Part shown: piece by piece, positions 44,066 through 52,291 of the stretch | Layout of the letters: each line of letters starts with the position of its first letter | Numbering within the stretch: the stretch's first letter is position 1 | Assembly (NCBI GenBank): GCA_964370605.1 | Contig: CAYJJX010000008.1 | Location: 1 to 64,000, forward strand | From: CAYJBH01 sp964370605 | GTDB lineage: Bacteria > Bacillota > Clostridia > Oscillospirales > Ruminococcaceae | Length of the DNA: 64,000 nt | Direction: 5' to 3' | Made by a program: the position numbers and the translations under genes | The notes under the pieces: model-generated | The model's database searches: none | Seen by the model: only the letters and a program-made list of their open reading frames with translations | What the model was told of the DNA's origin: nothing

Positions 44066-44533
44066 ATGATAACAAGGAAATTTGAAAAAAATGATGCCGC
44101 CGCCGTCTGCAATCTGGTGCGACGAAACTTTCTGGAGGTCAACATCCATGACTATCCGCTTTCCGAGATGGAGCGACTGGCCGAGCTATATGATGCAAAA
44201 AAGATAATCGCCATCGCATCGACATCAAACATGTATGTCATATGCGACGGCGATACAATCGTCGGAACAGGAACCATCGCTCGGCACAATGCCAGCGAAA
44301 ACGAGAGCATACTGCTCACCATCTTTGTTCTGCCGGAATATCACTCAAAGGGTGTCGGCTCTCAGATCATCAAAGCGCTCGAGGGTGACGAGCTGTTTTT
44401 GCGCTCTGATCGAATCGAGATTCCCGCCTCAATCACCGCCTGTTCATTTTATGAAAAAATGGGGTATTCCTACAAAGACGGTAAAAAGACTTTGGACGAA
44501 CATGGACTTTATCAAATGGAAAAATTTCGTTAA
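44066..44533 (+). CDS. GNAT family N-acetyltransferase
   Basis: 155 residues, complete GNAT domain: MITRKFEKNDAAAVCNLV, CDGDTIVGTGTI, LTIFVLPEYHSKGVGSQII (acetyl-CoA loop, Q/R-x-x-G-x-G/A region) and FYEKMGYSY. Substrate unknown. Start ATG 44066; upstream the MITE-like repeat. Convergent with ilvE. Confidence 0.88.
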   Translation: MITRKFEKNDAAAVCNLVRRNFLEVNIHDYPLSEMERLAELYDAKKIIAIASTSNMYVICDGDTIVGTGTIARHNASENESILLTIFVLPEYHSKGVGSQIIKALEGDELFLRSDRIEIPASITACSFYEKMGYSYKDGKKTLDEHGLYQMEKFR

Positions 44534-44543
44534 GTGCTAACCA

Positions 44544-45602
44544 TCAAACCTCGACTCGCCAACCGAACGGATCTTCTGAACGTGCATACTGAATATCGGT
44601 CAGCTTTTTATACAGTTCAAGGGTAATCTTTCCGACCTGCCCATCGGCTACGGTAACCTTCTCACCTTTGTAGCAAAGTCCACCAACCGGAGAAATCACG
44701 ACCGCCGTACCGGTACCAAAACATTCACTCAATCGCTTTTCTTTGGCGGCGGTCAATAGCTCATCGATAGTGATGGCACGCTCCGAAACCGGAATCCCGA
44801 GTGATTTTGCAAGCTCGATGGTGCTGTTGCGAGTGATACCGGGGAGGATGCTTCCCGACAGCGCCGGCGTGCACAGCTCACCGTCGATGACAAAAAATAT
44901 GTTCATCGAGCCGACCTCTTCGACATATTTGCGCTCGACACCGTCCAGCCACATGACCTGTGAGTAGCCCTCTTTTGCGGCGCGACTCTGACCCTTGAGC
45001 GATGCGGCATAATTGCCTATCGCCTTCACTGCACCGGTTCCACCGGGACAGGAGCGGGTATATTTCTCTTCCACCATAATATCGATCGGGGCAAAGCCAC
45101 CGGAGTAATAGGCGGCGACGGGACAAAGAATGATCATAAAGCGATAAACCACCGACGGATGCACACCGAGTGCCTCCTCGTCGGCAACGACAAAAGGACG
45201 AATATAAAGCGCCGCTCCGGCGTCGGAGGGGATCCAGTCGCGTTCGATATTCACAAGTTTTTTCAGTGCCGACACGGCAAAATCGACGTCGATAGGCGGA
45301 ATGCACATTCTGTCACAACCGTCGGCAAGTCGCTCAAAATTCTTTTCAGGGCGAAAAAGCAATACTTTGTCGCCGTTTTTGTATGCCTTCATGCCCTCAA
45401 ACAGACCCTGCGCATAGTGCAAAACGCAGGAGGAAGGCGACATCTCGATCGGGCCATACGGCTGAATTCTCGCATCATGCCAGCCTTTATCTTCATGGTA
45501 GTCCATGATAAACATATAATCGGTAAAAATCTTGCCAAAGACAAGATTCTTGAAATCAGGTTTTTGTTTCAGCTGCTCACGCTCTATAAATTTTATGTCC
45601 AA
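44544..45602 (-). CDS. ilvE: Branched-chain amino acid aminotransferase
   Basis: 352 residues, fold-type IV PLP aminotransferase. LHYAQGLFEGMKAY, the PLP lysine in GTGAVKAIGNYAAS, YVEEVGSMNIFF and GSILPGITRNS are family markers. It interconverts leucine, isoleucine and valine with their 2-oxo acids. It has its own strong promoter. Confidence 0.95.
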   Translation of the reverse strand: MDIKFIEREQLKQKPDFKNLVFGKIFTDYMFIMDYHEDKGWHDARIQPYGPIEMSPSSCVLHYAQGLFEGMKAYKNGDKVLLFRPEKNFERLADGCDRMCIPPIDVDFAVSALKKLVNIERDWIPSDAGAALYIRPFVVADEEALGVHPSVVYRFMIILCPVAAYYSGGFAPIDIMVEEKYTRSCPGGTGAVKAIGNYAASLKGQSRAAKEGYSQVMWLDGVERKYVEEVGSMNIFFVIDGELCTPALSGSILPGITRNSTIELAKSLGIPVSERAITIDELLTAAKEKRLSECFGTGTAVVISPVGGLCYKGEKVTVADGQVGKITLELYKKLTDIQYARSEDPFGWRVEV

Positions 45603-45635
45603 AATCGACTCCTTCTCTGAAAACTGTCTGGAAAA

Positions 45636-45664
45636 ATTATAATCGAAATGCCGTGGAATGTCAA
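45636..45664 (-). promoter_or_regulatory. Sigma-A promoter of ilvE
   Basis: Minus strand TTGACA (45659-45664), 17-base spacer, TATAAT (45636-45641). Confidence 0.85.
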
Positions 45665-45677
45665 CCGTTTTGAGTGT

Positions 45678-45885
45678 AACGGAGAGGTTCCCCTCAATGT
45701 TATTAAGTTAAGGATGAACCTTAACTTAATGAAAGCTAATAAGTAAAATCTAAGAGTGAAATAGTTTTTTGTGTTTTTATATCTTGCTTAAGAATAAAAT
45801 AGTTCTTCGCTATTAGTCATTAGTTTTTAGTTGGCATTAAGCTCTCAACTTAATAACATTGGGTTTCCCTCACGAATGTTCCGTT
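45678..45885. repeat. MITE-like palindromic repeat of about 208 bp
   Basis: Starts AACGGA and ends TCCGTT; inner inverted repeats CAATGTTATTAAGTT (45695-45709) and AACTTAATAACATTG (45847-45861) are a perfect 15-base match. A second perfect hairpin ATTAAGTTAAGG/CCTTAACTTAAT lies at 45702-45729. AT-rich and noncoding. Confidence 0.7.
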
Positions 45886-45914
45886 AAATAAATACAGGGC
45901 GGAAAACCCGCCCC
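45886..45914 (-). terminator. Possible terminator after spoVAE
   Basis: Stem GGGCGG/CCGCCC with loop GTTTT, followed on the minus strand by TGTATTTATTT. Weak tail; placed downstream of spoVAE. Confidence 0.45.
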
Positions 45915-46030
45915 ATAAATATCGCCATAAGAAATAGCGAAAAATTGTTTTAATGCCACAAAGCGACTATTTTAAATTGAAAATCAGCTCTTCACTTTTC
46001 ACTCTTAGTTCACAGATATCTTGCCTGCCC

Positions 46031-46387
46031 CTATTCCGGTTGATGGCTGTGGCTGAGCGCCGCCGCAATGCAGGAAAAAAACACACAAGAGCTGATTCCC
46101 GCCGCCGCCGAGGTGAGACCGCCTGTCAGCGCCCCCGTCACACCGTCCGAGCGCACCGCCTCCATGACACCCTGCATCATCAGATGACCGAATCCGGGCA
46201 GTGGCACCGTCGCGCCGGCACCGGCAAAGTCAACAATCGGTTGATAAAGCCCTATCGCCGACAGTGTCGCGCCGGCGATAAACAAGCTTACCAAAATTTT
46301 TGCGGGCGTTAGTGCAAAGGAATCCATCAACAGCTGACAAGCACCGCACAGCGTGCCGCCAAACAAAAACGCAATCAACAACTCCAT
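46031..46387 (-). CDS. spoVAE: Stage V sporulation protein AE
   Basis: 118-residue membrane protein of the SpoVAE family, part of the forespore dipicolinate channel. FLFGGTLCGACQLLMD, GAGATVPLPGFGHLMMQGV and the last membrane segment are typical. It begins directly after the mazF stop (TAG-ATG) with GGGGGTG as ribosome binding site, so the two are translated from one message. It is separated by 12 kb from spoVAC-spoVAD. Confidence 0.92.
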   Translation of the reverse strand: MELLIAFLFGGTLCGACQLLMDSFALTPAKILVSLFIAGATLSAIGLYQPIVDFAGAGATVPLPGFGHLMMQGVMEAVRSDGVTGALTGGLTSAAAGISSCVFFSCIAAALSHSHQPE

Positions 46388-46741
46388 CTAATTCACCCCC
46401 GAGAGCCCGAGGCTGATGCCAAGAGCGCTATCCACCTGATGAAGTCGATTGTCCGGCAGTGCACCGGTCTTTTCACGCAGACGCTTTTTGTCGATGGTAC
46501 GAAGTTGTTCCAGCAAAACGACGCTGTCACGGGTCAGGCCGCAGTCGTTACTGCTGATCGGTATATGCGTCGGAAGTTGACTTTTCCCTGTCTTGCTGGT
46601 GATTGCGGCGGCGATGACGGTCGGGCTGTGCCGATTGCCGATATTGTTTTGAACTATAAGTACCGGCCTTACTCCCCCCTGCTCTGACCCTACGACCGGA
46701 CTGAGATCGGCATAAAAAACCTCACCTCTTTTTATCTCCAT
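46388..46741 (-). CDS. mazF: MazF/EndoA-type mRNA interferase
   Basis: 117 residues, PemK/MazF fold. IKRGEVFYADLSPVVGSEQGGVRPVLIVQN, TSKTGKSQLPTHI and RTIDKKRLREKTG fit the EndoA (NdoA) branch; it would cleave mRNA at specific short sites. No antitoxin gene is found immediately upstream; the next upstream sequence is the divergent acpS promoter. A separate antitoxin elsewhere, or housekeeping use as in other Firmicutes, is possible. Confidence 0.92.
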   Translation of the reverse strand: MEIKRGEVFYADLSPVVGSEQGGVRPVLIVQNNIGNRHSPTVIAAAITSKTGKSQLPTHIPISSNDCGLTRDSVVLLEQLRTIDKKRLREKTGALPDNRLHQVDSALGISLGLSGVN

Positions 46742-46924
46742 CGGTATTCCCTCTTTGTTTTTTCTTGAAACCGGACAAAAATCTTATCAAAATCAAAACA
46801 AAACTTCTTGGTTTTCTTGATTTTTGCAATCGAGCGGCTGTCTTTCAATGTCGTATATCCTTCATCGAAATCAGTTCGCTGTCAGGTATAAAATTTTTAT
46901 CCGGTGATGTTATTGTTGCCGCCG

Positions 46925-46953
46925 CTTTACTTTTTATACCGATTGAGGTATAA
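46925..46953 (+). promoter_or_regulatory. Sigma-A promoter of acpS
   Basis: TTTACT (46925-46930), 17-base spacer, TATAAT (46948-46953). Confidence 0.75.
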
Positions 46954-46984
46954 TTTTTACAGAAAATTTTTTCGAGGTGATAAT

Positions 46985-47335
46985 TTGAGAGTTGGTATAG
47001 ATGCGGTTTTAATTCCCCGCATGGAGCGCTCACTCAAGAGCGAGCATTTCAAGGCTCGGGTTTTTGGCGAGCTGGAACTTGCCGAACTGGAGCAACGTAA
47101 ATTTTCGCCAAAAACGGCCGCCGCCTGTTTCGCTGCAAAAGAGGCATTTGCAAAAGCGATAGGCTGCGGCATAATGACAAAATTCACGCTTCGTGACGTT
47201 CAGCTGTTACACCGTGCAAACGGTCAACCGTTTTTGAAACTCTCACGCCGTGCAAGAAGGCTTGTGGGGCGAGATCGTCCGAGCGTTTCGGTCACTCACG
47301 AGGGAGATCTTGCCATCGTGGTGGTGATTATGTGA
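46985..47335 (+). CDS. acpS: Holo-ACP synthase (4'-phosphopantetheinyl transferase)
   Basis: 116 residues. VGIDAVLIPRMERSL and CFAAKEAFAKAIGCGI contain the metal-binding Asp and Glu and the CoA-site Lys of AcpS. It attaches phosphopantetheine to acyl carrier protein. Start TTG 46985 after GAGGTGATAAT; longer ORF to 46904 includes the promoter. The Asp-Ile-Val motif of classical AcpS is altered to DAV. Confidence 0.88.
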   Translation: MRVGIDAVLIPRMERSLKSEHFKARVFGELELAELEQRKFSPKTAAACFAAKEAFAKAIGCGIMTKFTLRDVQLLHRANGQPFLKLSRRARRLVGRDRPSVSVTHEGDLAIVVVIM

Positions 47336-47364
47336 TAAACTCCACTGCGGTGGAGGGTATTTGT

Positions 47365-47463
47365 ATTTTGCGTATAACGCAAAATAACTAAGAACTAAGA
47401 GTGAAAAGTATCAGTTATGATGATAAATTACAGTTCGTCACTTTTAGTTATTAGCTCTTAGTT
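47365..47463. repeat. Palindromic repeat with ACTAAGAGTGAAAAGT ends
   Basis: Perfect hairpin ATTTTGCGT/ACGCAAAAT (47365-47385), then inverted repeat AACTAAGAACTAAGAGTG (47386) against CTCTTAGTT (to 47463), imperfect. The core ACTAAGAGTGAAAAGT recurs at 45995-46010 inverted and as a related CTAAGAGTGAAA in the 45678-45885 element, so they belong to one dispersed family. Confidence 0.6.
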
Positions 47464-47474
47464 AATCTTGCCCC

Positions 47475-48416
47475 TTACATTATCGAGCGAGCCACAAACA
47501 CAAACATCGGAATGGTGATAAGACACAGTATTGTTGACATGGTGACAATTTTCACCGAAAACTCAACGTCCTTTTCATAGCGCTCCGCCATCAAAGCCAT
47601 CGTTCCGGCGGTGCAAGAGCCGGCGCAGATGAGAATTGACAACACCATAGTTGAATCGAACGATACAAACAGGTCAAGCACTTTAAGAAAAGCGAGCACC
47701 AGCGCCGGCATCAAAATCAACTTCACCGACACTGCGCCAAAAACCGCACGATCGGCAAAAAGTTTTTTGAGATCGCATCGTGCAACAAAAACTCCGAGTA
47801 GTATCATGGCAAACGGCGTGTTGAGATCCGCAATATACCCAACTGTATCGCCGATCAATTCCGGAAGGCGCAGGTTAAAGGTGTACATAGCAAGACCCAC
47901 CACCACCGTAATTATGATTGGTGAGGTCGCTACATTTTTCACCTTTTGTTTAGCTGTCAAATTATGTTGTTCATCAAACAAACTGACACCGTGTGACCAA
48001 AGCAGGAAGTTAAAGACGGCGACATACGCCGCACCGTATAGTAATCCCTGCTCACCAAACGTCGCCGAAAGCAATGGAAACGCCATAAAGCTGCAATTTG
48101 AATAACTTGCTCCAAAGACGCAAAGTCGACGGCGCATATTTTTTTTGCCAAAAATAAGCAGTGCCACCGCAATTCCGATCAAATTTGCCACCACCGAGAG
48201 TAAAATTGCATAGAAGAAGTTGCGTAGCAGTTCCGGTGAATTATCTCCCTGAAATGAGTCAAGCACAGCACAGGAAACCACCACCATCAAAAGGAAGTTG
48301 TTAAGTTCCTTGACGGTGGTAGCGGAAAGCCAGCCTATTTTTTTTAATGTAAAACCGACGCTCATCAACAAAAACATAACAACAATCTGTCGCGCCAGTA
48401 TCAGTGCCAAATCCAT
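47475..48416 (-). CDS. AEC (auxin efflux carrier) family transporter
   Basis: 313 residues, ten predicted membrane segments. MSVGFTLKKIGWLS near the start, SNCSFMAFPLLSATFGEQGLLYGAAYVAVFNFLLW, TPFAMILLGV and CAGSCTAGTMALMAERY are typical of the family. Substrate unknown, possibly a carboxylate such as malate. Convergent with acpS. Confidence 0.9.
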   Translation of the reverse strand: MDLALILARQIVVMFLLMSVGFTLKKIGWLSATTVKELNNFLLMVVVSCAVLDSFQGDNSPELLRNFFYAILLSVVANLIGIAVALLIFGKKNMRRRLCVFGASYSNCSFMAFPLLSATFGEQGLLYGAAYVAVFNFLLWSHGVSLFDEQHNLTAKQKVKNVATSPIIITVVVGLAMYTFNLRLPELIGDTVGYIADLNTPFAMILLGVFVARCDLKKLFADRAVFGAVSVKLILMPALVLAFLKVLDLFVSFDSTMVLSILICAGSCTAGTMALMAERYEKDVEFSVKIVTMSTILCLITIPMFVFVARSIM

Positions 48417-48453
48417 CTATAATTTCCTATACTGAAAAAGCGGTCACCGTTTG

Positions 48454-49305
48454 TTATGCCTTTTGAGCACAACCACAAACGGAAATTTTCTCCATCACCA
48501 ACTTTTTCACCTCGCCTCGACCGCTTGTGCCGTATTTTTTCGGATCAAAAACCTTGGGATCGGCGGCAAAATAATCACTGACACCCTTTGTGTATGCCAT
48601 ACGCAGTTCCGTTGCAAAGTTGATTTTGCAGATACCTCGTGCAATGCAGTCGGTCAAATCTTCGTCCGAGAGTCCCGATGCTCCATGCAGTACCAGCGGA
48701 ATGCTAACCTGCTCTGCAATCTGCACCAATCGATCTTTATCAAGTTTTGGTGTCGTGGCATAGACTCCATGCGCCGTACCGATGCCTACCGCGAGTGAAT
48801 CCACGCCGGTGCGCTCCACAAACTCTTTTGCCTCGAGTGGATCGGTATAGCCGCCCTCTCCACCATCCAGATCGTCCTCTTTGCCACCCACCTTGCCAAG
48901 CTCCGCCTCGATAGGCATTCCGCCGAGCTTTTTAGCCAGTTCGACAACGCTCTGTGTCTTTTTGATGTTCTCTTCAAAGCTCTCGTGCGAGCCGTCAATC
49001 ATGATGGAAGAGTAGCCGCCGAGCATCGCCTTTTCCGCCAGCTCATAGCTCTCGCCGTGATCAAGGTGCAGTGCCACCGGTACGCTTGCTTTTTTTGCGA
49101 TAGCACTGACCATTCCGAAAAATACAGTCGGATCGGCATACTTCAGCGTCGACGGCGTGGTCTGGATAATTACCGGAGCACCAAGCTCCTCTGCCGCCGC
49201 AATGACCGCTTGCGCCATCTCCATATTCTCGACATTAAATGCCCCAACGGCATATCCGCCTTGCTGTGCTTTTTTCAACATATCTCTTGAATCTGTATAA
49301 GCCAT
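48454..49305 (-). CDS. fba: Class II fructose/tagatose-bisphosphate aldolase
   Basis: 283 residues. VGAFNVENMEMAQAVIAAAEE, zinc-binding LHLDHGES, catalytic Asp in MIDGSHESFEENI, PIEAELGKVGGKEDD and LHGASGLSDEDL are all present. It cleaves fructose-1,6- or tagatose-1,6-bisphosphate; fructose is the more common activity. Confidence 0.93.
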   Translation of the reverse strand: MAYTDSRDMLKKAQQGGYAVGAFNVENMEMAQAVIAAAEELGAPVIIQTTPSTLKYADPTVFFGMVSAIAKKASVPVALHLDHGESYELAEKAMLGGYSSIMIDGSHESFEENIKKTQSVVELAKKLGGMPIEAELGKVGGKEDDLDGGEGGYTDPLEAKEFVERTGVDSLAVGIGTAHGVYATTPKLDKDRLVQIAEQVSIPLVLHGASGLSDEDLTDCIARGICKINFATELRMAYTKGVSDYFAADPKVFDPKKYGTSGRGEVKKLVMEKISVCGCAQKA

Positions 49306-49537
49306 GATCTTCCTTTCGTAATATTGCTATATCCGTTTTACAGTGACAGCCTACCGATTAACTCATCATTCAACACATAAGCTGTGCATTATCATAAGTC
49401 TCGCTCGCAAGGCGAATTGTACGGCTTTTTTTGATGTGGTCTGCCGGATTTTCACCATGGGCAAAAATCACAGCGTAAGATCCTTTTCAGTATTTTACTA
49501 AAATATTCGAGCAATTCTAACTCGTCGGGTCGAATTT

Positions 49538-50323
49538 TTAGTTGGTGCCTTCTTGTTCCAAGATAGCCTGTTCCAGAATATCGCTAATCGCCTCGGTGTC
49601 GACATTGCCGGCGGCGCCGGACGTTGCCGTGCTTGCCGATTCATCCTGCGTTGCTACCTTGGTAGCACTCTCGACGATTGAGTAAATAAAGTATGCCTCA
49701 CCCTGCTTGAGTAGCACATAATCGAGATATTTCACCGGCTCTGATTCTGCCGACATATTTTCCAGTGTTGCACCTGCCGGAAGTTTGTACCCGACGGTGA
49801 GTCGCTTATAATCGCCGTCGTTTTCAATATTCACCACCTCCGGAATATAGTTGATGGGCTGGGAGGTGATGGGAATGACATAACTCTGTCGCTCCTCGTC
49901 CAGTCGAAACTCAAGTCCACTATCCACAAACGATTCATGCGTCAACATATAGTCGGGGCCAAAGAGCGTCAGCGCCCAGTTGTCCACCACCGCTGTCGGA
50001 AGATACAGCGCACCAAACTCGTCACGTTCAAATGCCGAATTATCCTCTTTGGACAGCGCCAGCCAGATTGCCGCCTGCCGAAGAGTATTTTGCGGCGCCT
50101 TATCCAGCGATTCAAAAGTCAGAGTATCCAGCAACACAAGCGGTGTCACAAACTCGGCATAATATAGTTTCTCTTCGGTGTCGTCGGTCAAATTTCTGAC
50201 CACTCCCGTTGCGGTAATCACAATGCCGATCACTCCGAGCAACATTAGTAGCAGGACGAACGCCCCCAGCACAATGCGTCTTGTCCGTCGAGCCTCACGT
50301 CTCATCTTTTCACTTTTTGCCAT
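49538..50323 (-). CDS. Single-pass membrane protein of unknown function
   Basis: 261 residues. Basic N-terminus (KMRREARRTRR), one transmembrane segment (about 19-42), and an extracytoplasmic domain including EFGALYLPTAVVDNWALTLFGPDY and a C-terminal Ser/Thr/Ala-rich, acidic tail. No family recognised. Follows rmlB by 18 bases and may be part of the rml operon. Confidence 0.65.
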   Translation of the reverse strand: MAKSEKMRREARRTRRIVLGAFVLLLMLLGVIGIVITATGVVRNLTDDTEEKLYYAEFVTPLVLLDTLTFESLDKAPQNTLRQAAIWLALSKEDNSAFERDEFGALYLPTAVVDNWALTLFGPDYMLTHESFVDSGLEFRLDEERQSYVIPITSQPINYIPEVVNIENDGDYKRLTVGYKLPAGATLENMSAESEPVKYLDYVLLKQGEAYFIYSIVESATKVATQDESASTATSGAAGNVDTEAISDILEQAILEQEGTN

Positions 50324-50341
50324 TTGTAATCAATCCTTTTG

Positions 50342-51364
50342 TTATTTTCTGTCCTTGACTCTGCCGAGCCATTCCTCGTTGTCGAGATACCATTTTATCG
50401 TCTTGACAATTCCTATCTCAAACGGGGTTTGTGGTTGCCAACCGAGGTCGTCGCCGATCTTTTTGGGATCAATGCCATAACGTCGGTCGTGTCCTTTTCG
50501 ATCCTCGACATAGCTTATGATCTCCTCTGTCACGGCGCTGTCATATTTTGAAAGCTCCGCAATTATAGTCTTTACGATGGTGATATTGGTGCGCTCGTTA
50601 TGCCCACCGATGTTATATACCTCCGACAACTTACCTTTTTCCAGCACCAACTTTATCGCACTGCAATGGTCCTCGACATACAGCCAGTCACGCACATTCA
50701 AACCGTCACCATAGACCGGAAGTGCCTTTTTTTGTTTTGCGTTGTCGATCATGAGCGGAATGAGTTTTTCAGGAAACTGAAATGGGCCATAGTTGTTGCT
50801 ACAACGTGTGACCAAAACGGGAAGTTTATATGTGTCGCCGTAGGCGAGTACAAACATGTCGGCAGATGCCTTGGCGGCACTGTATGGCGAGTGTGGGCAA
50901 AGGGGTGTTTCTTCGGTGAAAAAGCCTTCGTCGCCGAGACTTCCGTACACCTCATCTGTCGAGACCTGCAAGAACCTTGCGCCCTCTTTATAAACATCGT
51001 CGCCACGTTGCCAGACCGACTTCGCAGCATCTAACAGCGTGGTGGTGCCGATAACGTTGGTGCGCACAAAAACGCCGGGATCGGTGATGCTCCGATCGAC
51101 ATGACTTTCCGCCGCAAAGTTCACGACATAGTCAATGTCATGCTCCACCATCAATTTGCGGCAAAGCTCAGCATCACAGATATCGCCTTGAACAAATGTA
51201 TATCTCACATCGTCCTCTATCTCGGTCAGATTGTCGAGATTGCCTGCGTATGTCAACTTATCAAGGTTTACCACCTCGACATCGTCAAAATTTTTCAAAA
51301 GATAGATGATGAAATTTGATCCGATGAAACCGGCGCCTCCGGTGACTAGATACCTCTTTGCCAT
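50342..51364 (-). CDS. rmlB: dTDP-glucose 4,6-dehydratase
   Basis: 340 residues, short-chain dehydrogenase family. GGAGFIGSNF NAD-binding loop, NFAAESHVDRSI, STDEVYGSL, catalytic Y-x3-K in YSAAKASAD and a C-terminal RYGIDPKKI block. Makes dTDP-4-keto-6-deoxyglucose. Overlaps rmlD by 19 bases. Confidence 0.95.
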   Translation of the reverse strand: MAKRYLVTGGAGFIGSNFIIYLLKNFDDVEVVNLDKLTYAGNLDNLTEIEDDVRYTFVQGDICDAELCRKLMVEHDIDYVVNFAAESHVDRSITDPGVFVRTNVIGTTTLLDAAKSVWQRGDDVYKEGARFLQVSTDEVYGSLGDEGFFTEETPLCPHSPYSAAKASADMFVLAYGDTYKLPVLVTRCSNNYGPFQFPEKLIPLMIDNAKQKKALPVYGDGLNVRDWLYVEDHCSAIKLVLEKGKLSEVYNIGGHNERTNITIVKTIIAELSKYDSAVTEEIISYVEDRKGHDRRYGIDPKKIGDDLGWQPQTPFEIGIVKTIKWYLDNEEWLGRVKDRK

Positions 51365-52275
51365 ACACGTCCTCCATAAAGATTTGTCTCGTTTTGTTCG
51401 ATATACTCTTTCATATAGTCGTCCAGTGCCGCCTCCCAGCTTCTCATGTTGTCGCCGACCGTCAGGCTGAGCATTACGTTGTCCAGCACCGAGTATCCCG
51501 GCCGCTTTGCAAGTGTTTGATAATCTTTGGTAGAGCAGGGGCGAATTTTCGTCTTGGAGCGAAGGTGTCTCGCGATAGCGGTACTAAAACCGTACCAACT
51601 GGTCGAGCCGTTGTTGGTGCAATGATAGATGCCATACTCTTCACCGATGGCGATCATCAACATATGATGTGCAAGATCCTCTGCATTGGTCGGGCTTCCC
51701 CATTGGTCGTTGACCACCTTGATGATCTCTCGCTCGTTAAAAAGACGAATCATTGTCTTGACAAAGTTGTTGCCGTTTCGGCCGTACAGCCATGCGGTGC
51801 GAACAATGAAATACTGTTTGCAGAATTCCGCGACATAGCGCTCACCCAGCAGTTTTGAACGACCGTATGCCGTGCCGGGCAGGGTGGGCGAATCTTCTGT
51901 ATAGGGATCGGAGGCTTTTCCATCAAAGACATAGTCGGTCGAGATGTGAAGAAGTTTTGCACCGACGGCAGTTGCCGCCTCGGCAAGGTTTCGGGGTGCG
52001 ATTGCGTTGCCTGCCATCGCCTCGTCTTTGTGTATTTCGCAATCATCGACCCTTGTATATGCCGCACAGTTGAAGATTATGTCGGGACGGTGCTCGTTCA
52101 TGAATTCCAGCGTTCTTGTCCTGTTGGCGATGTTGAGATCGTCGATATCGACGGCGATGAGGTCGGCGCCGTTGTACTCTTCCGGTATCGGGCCGAGCAC
52201 CGAACTGCCGAGTTGCAATATTCTCATCAACTCACTGCCGAGCTGACCCTTGTGTCCGACTATCAGTATTCGCAT
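51346..52275 (-). CDS. rmlD: dTDP-4-dehydrorhamnose reductase
   Basis: 309 residues. MRILIVGHKGQLGSEL, NCAAYTRVDDCE, STDYVFDGK and catalytic Y-x3-K in YGRSKLLGE. Reduces dTDP-4-keto-rhamnose with NADPH. Start: ATG 52275 after AAAGGAAA. No rmlC (3,5-epimerase) is present in the window. Confidence 0.93.
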   Translation of the reverse strand: MRILIVGHKGQLGSELMRILQLGSSVLGPIPEEYNGADLIAVDIDDLNIANRTRTLEFMNEHRPDIIFNCAAYTRVDDCEIHKDEAMAGNAIAPRNLAEAATAVGAKLLHISTDYVFDGKASDPYTEDSPTLPGTAYGRSKLLGERYVAEFCKQYFIVRTAWLYGRNGNNFVKTMIRLFNEREIIKVVNDQWGSPTNAEDLAHHMLMIAIGEEYGIYHCTNNGSTSWYGFSTAIARHLRSKTKIRPCSTKDYQTLAKRPGYSVLDNVMLSLTVGDNMRSWEAALDDYMKEYIEQNETNLYGGRVWQRGI

Positions 52276-52291
52276 ATGGCTATTTCCTTTC

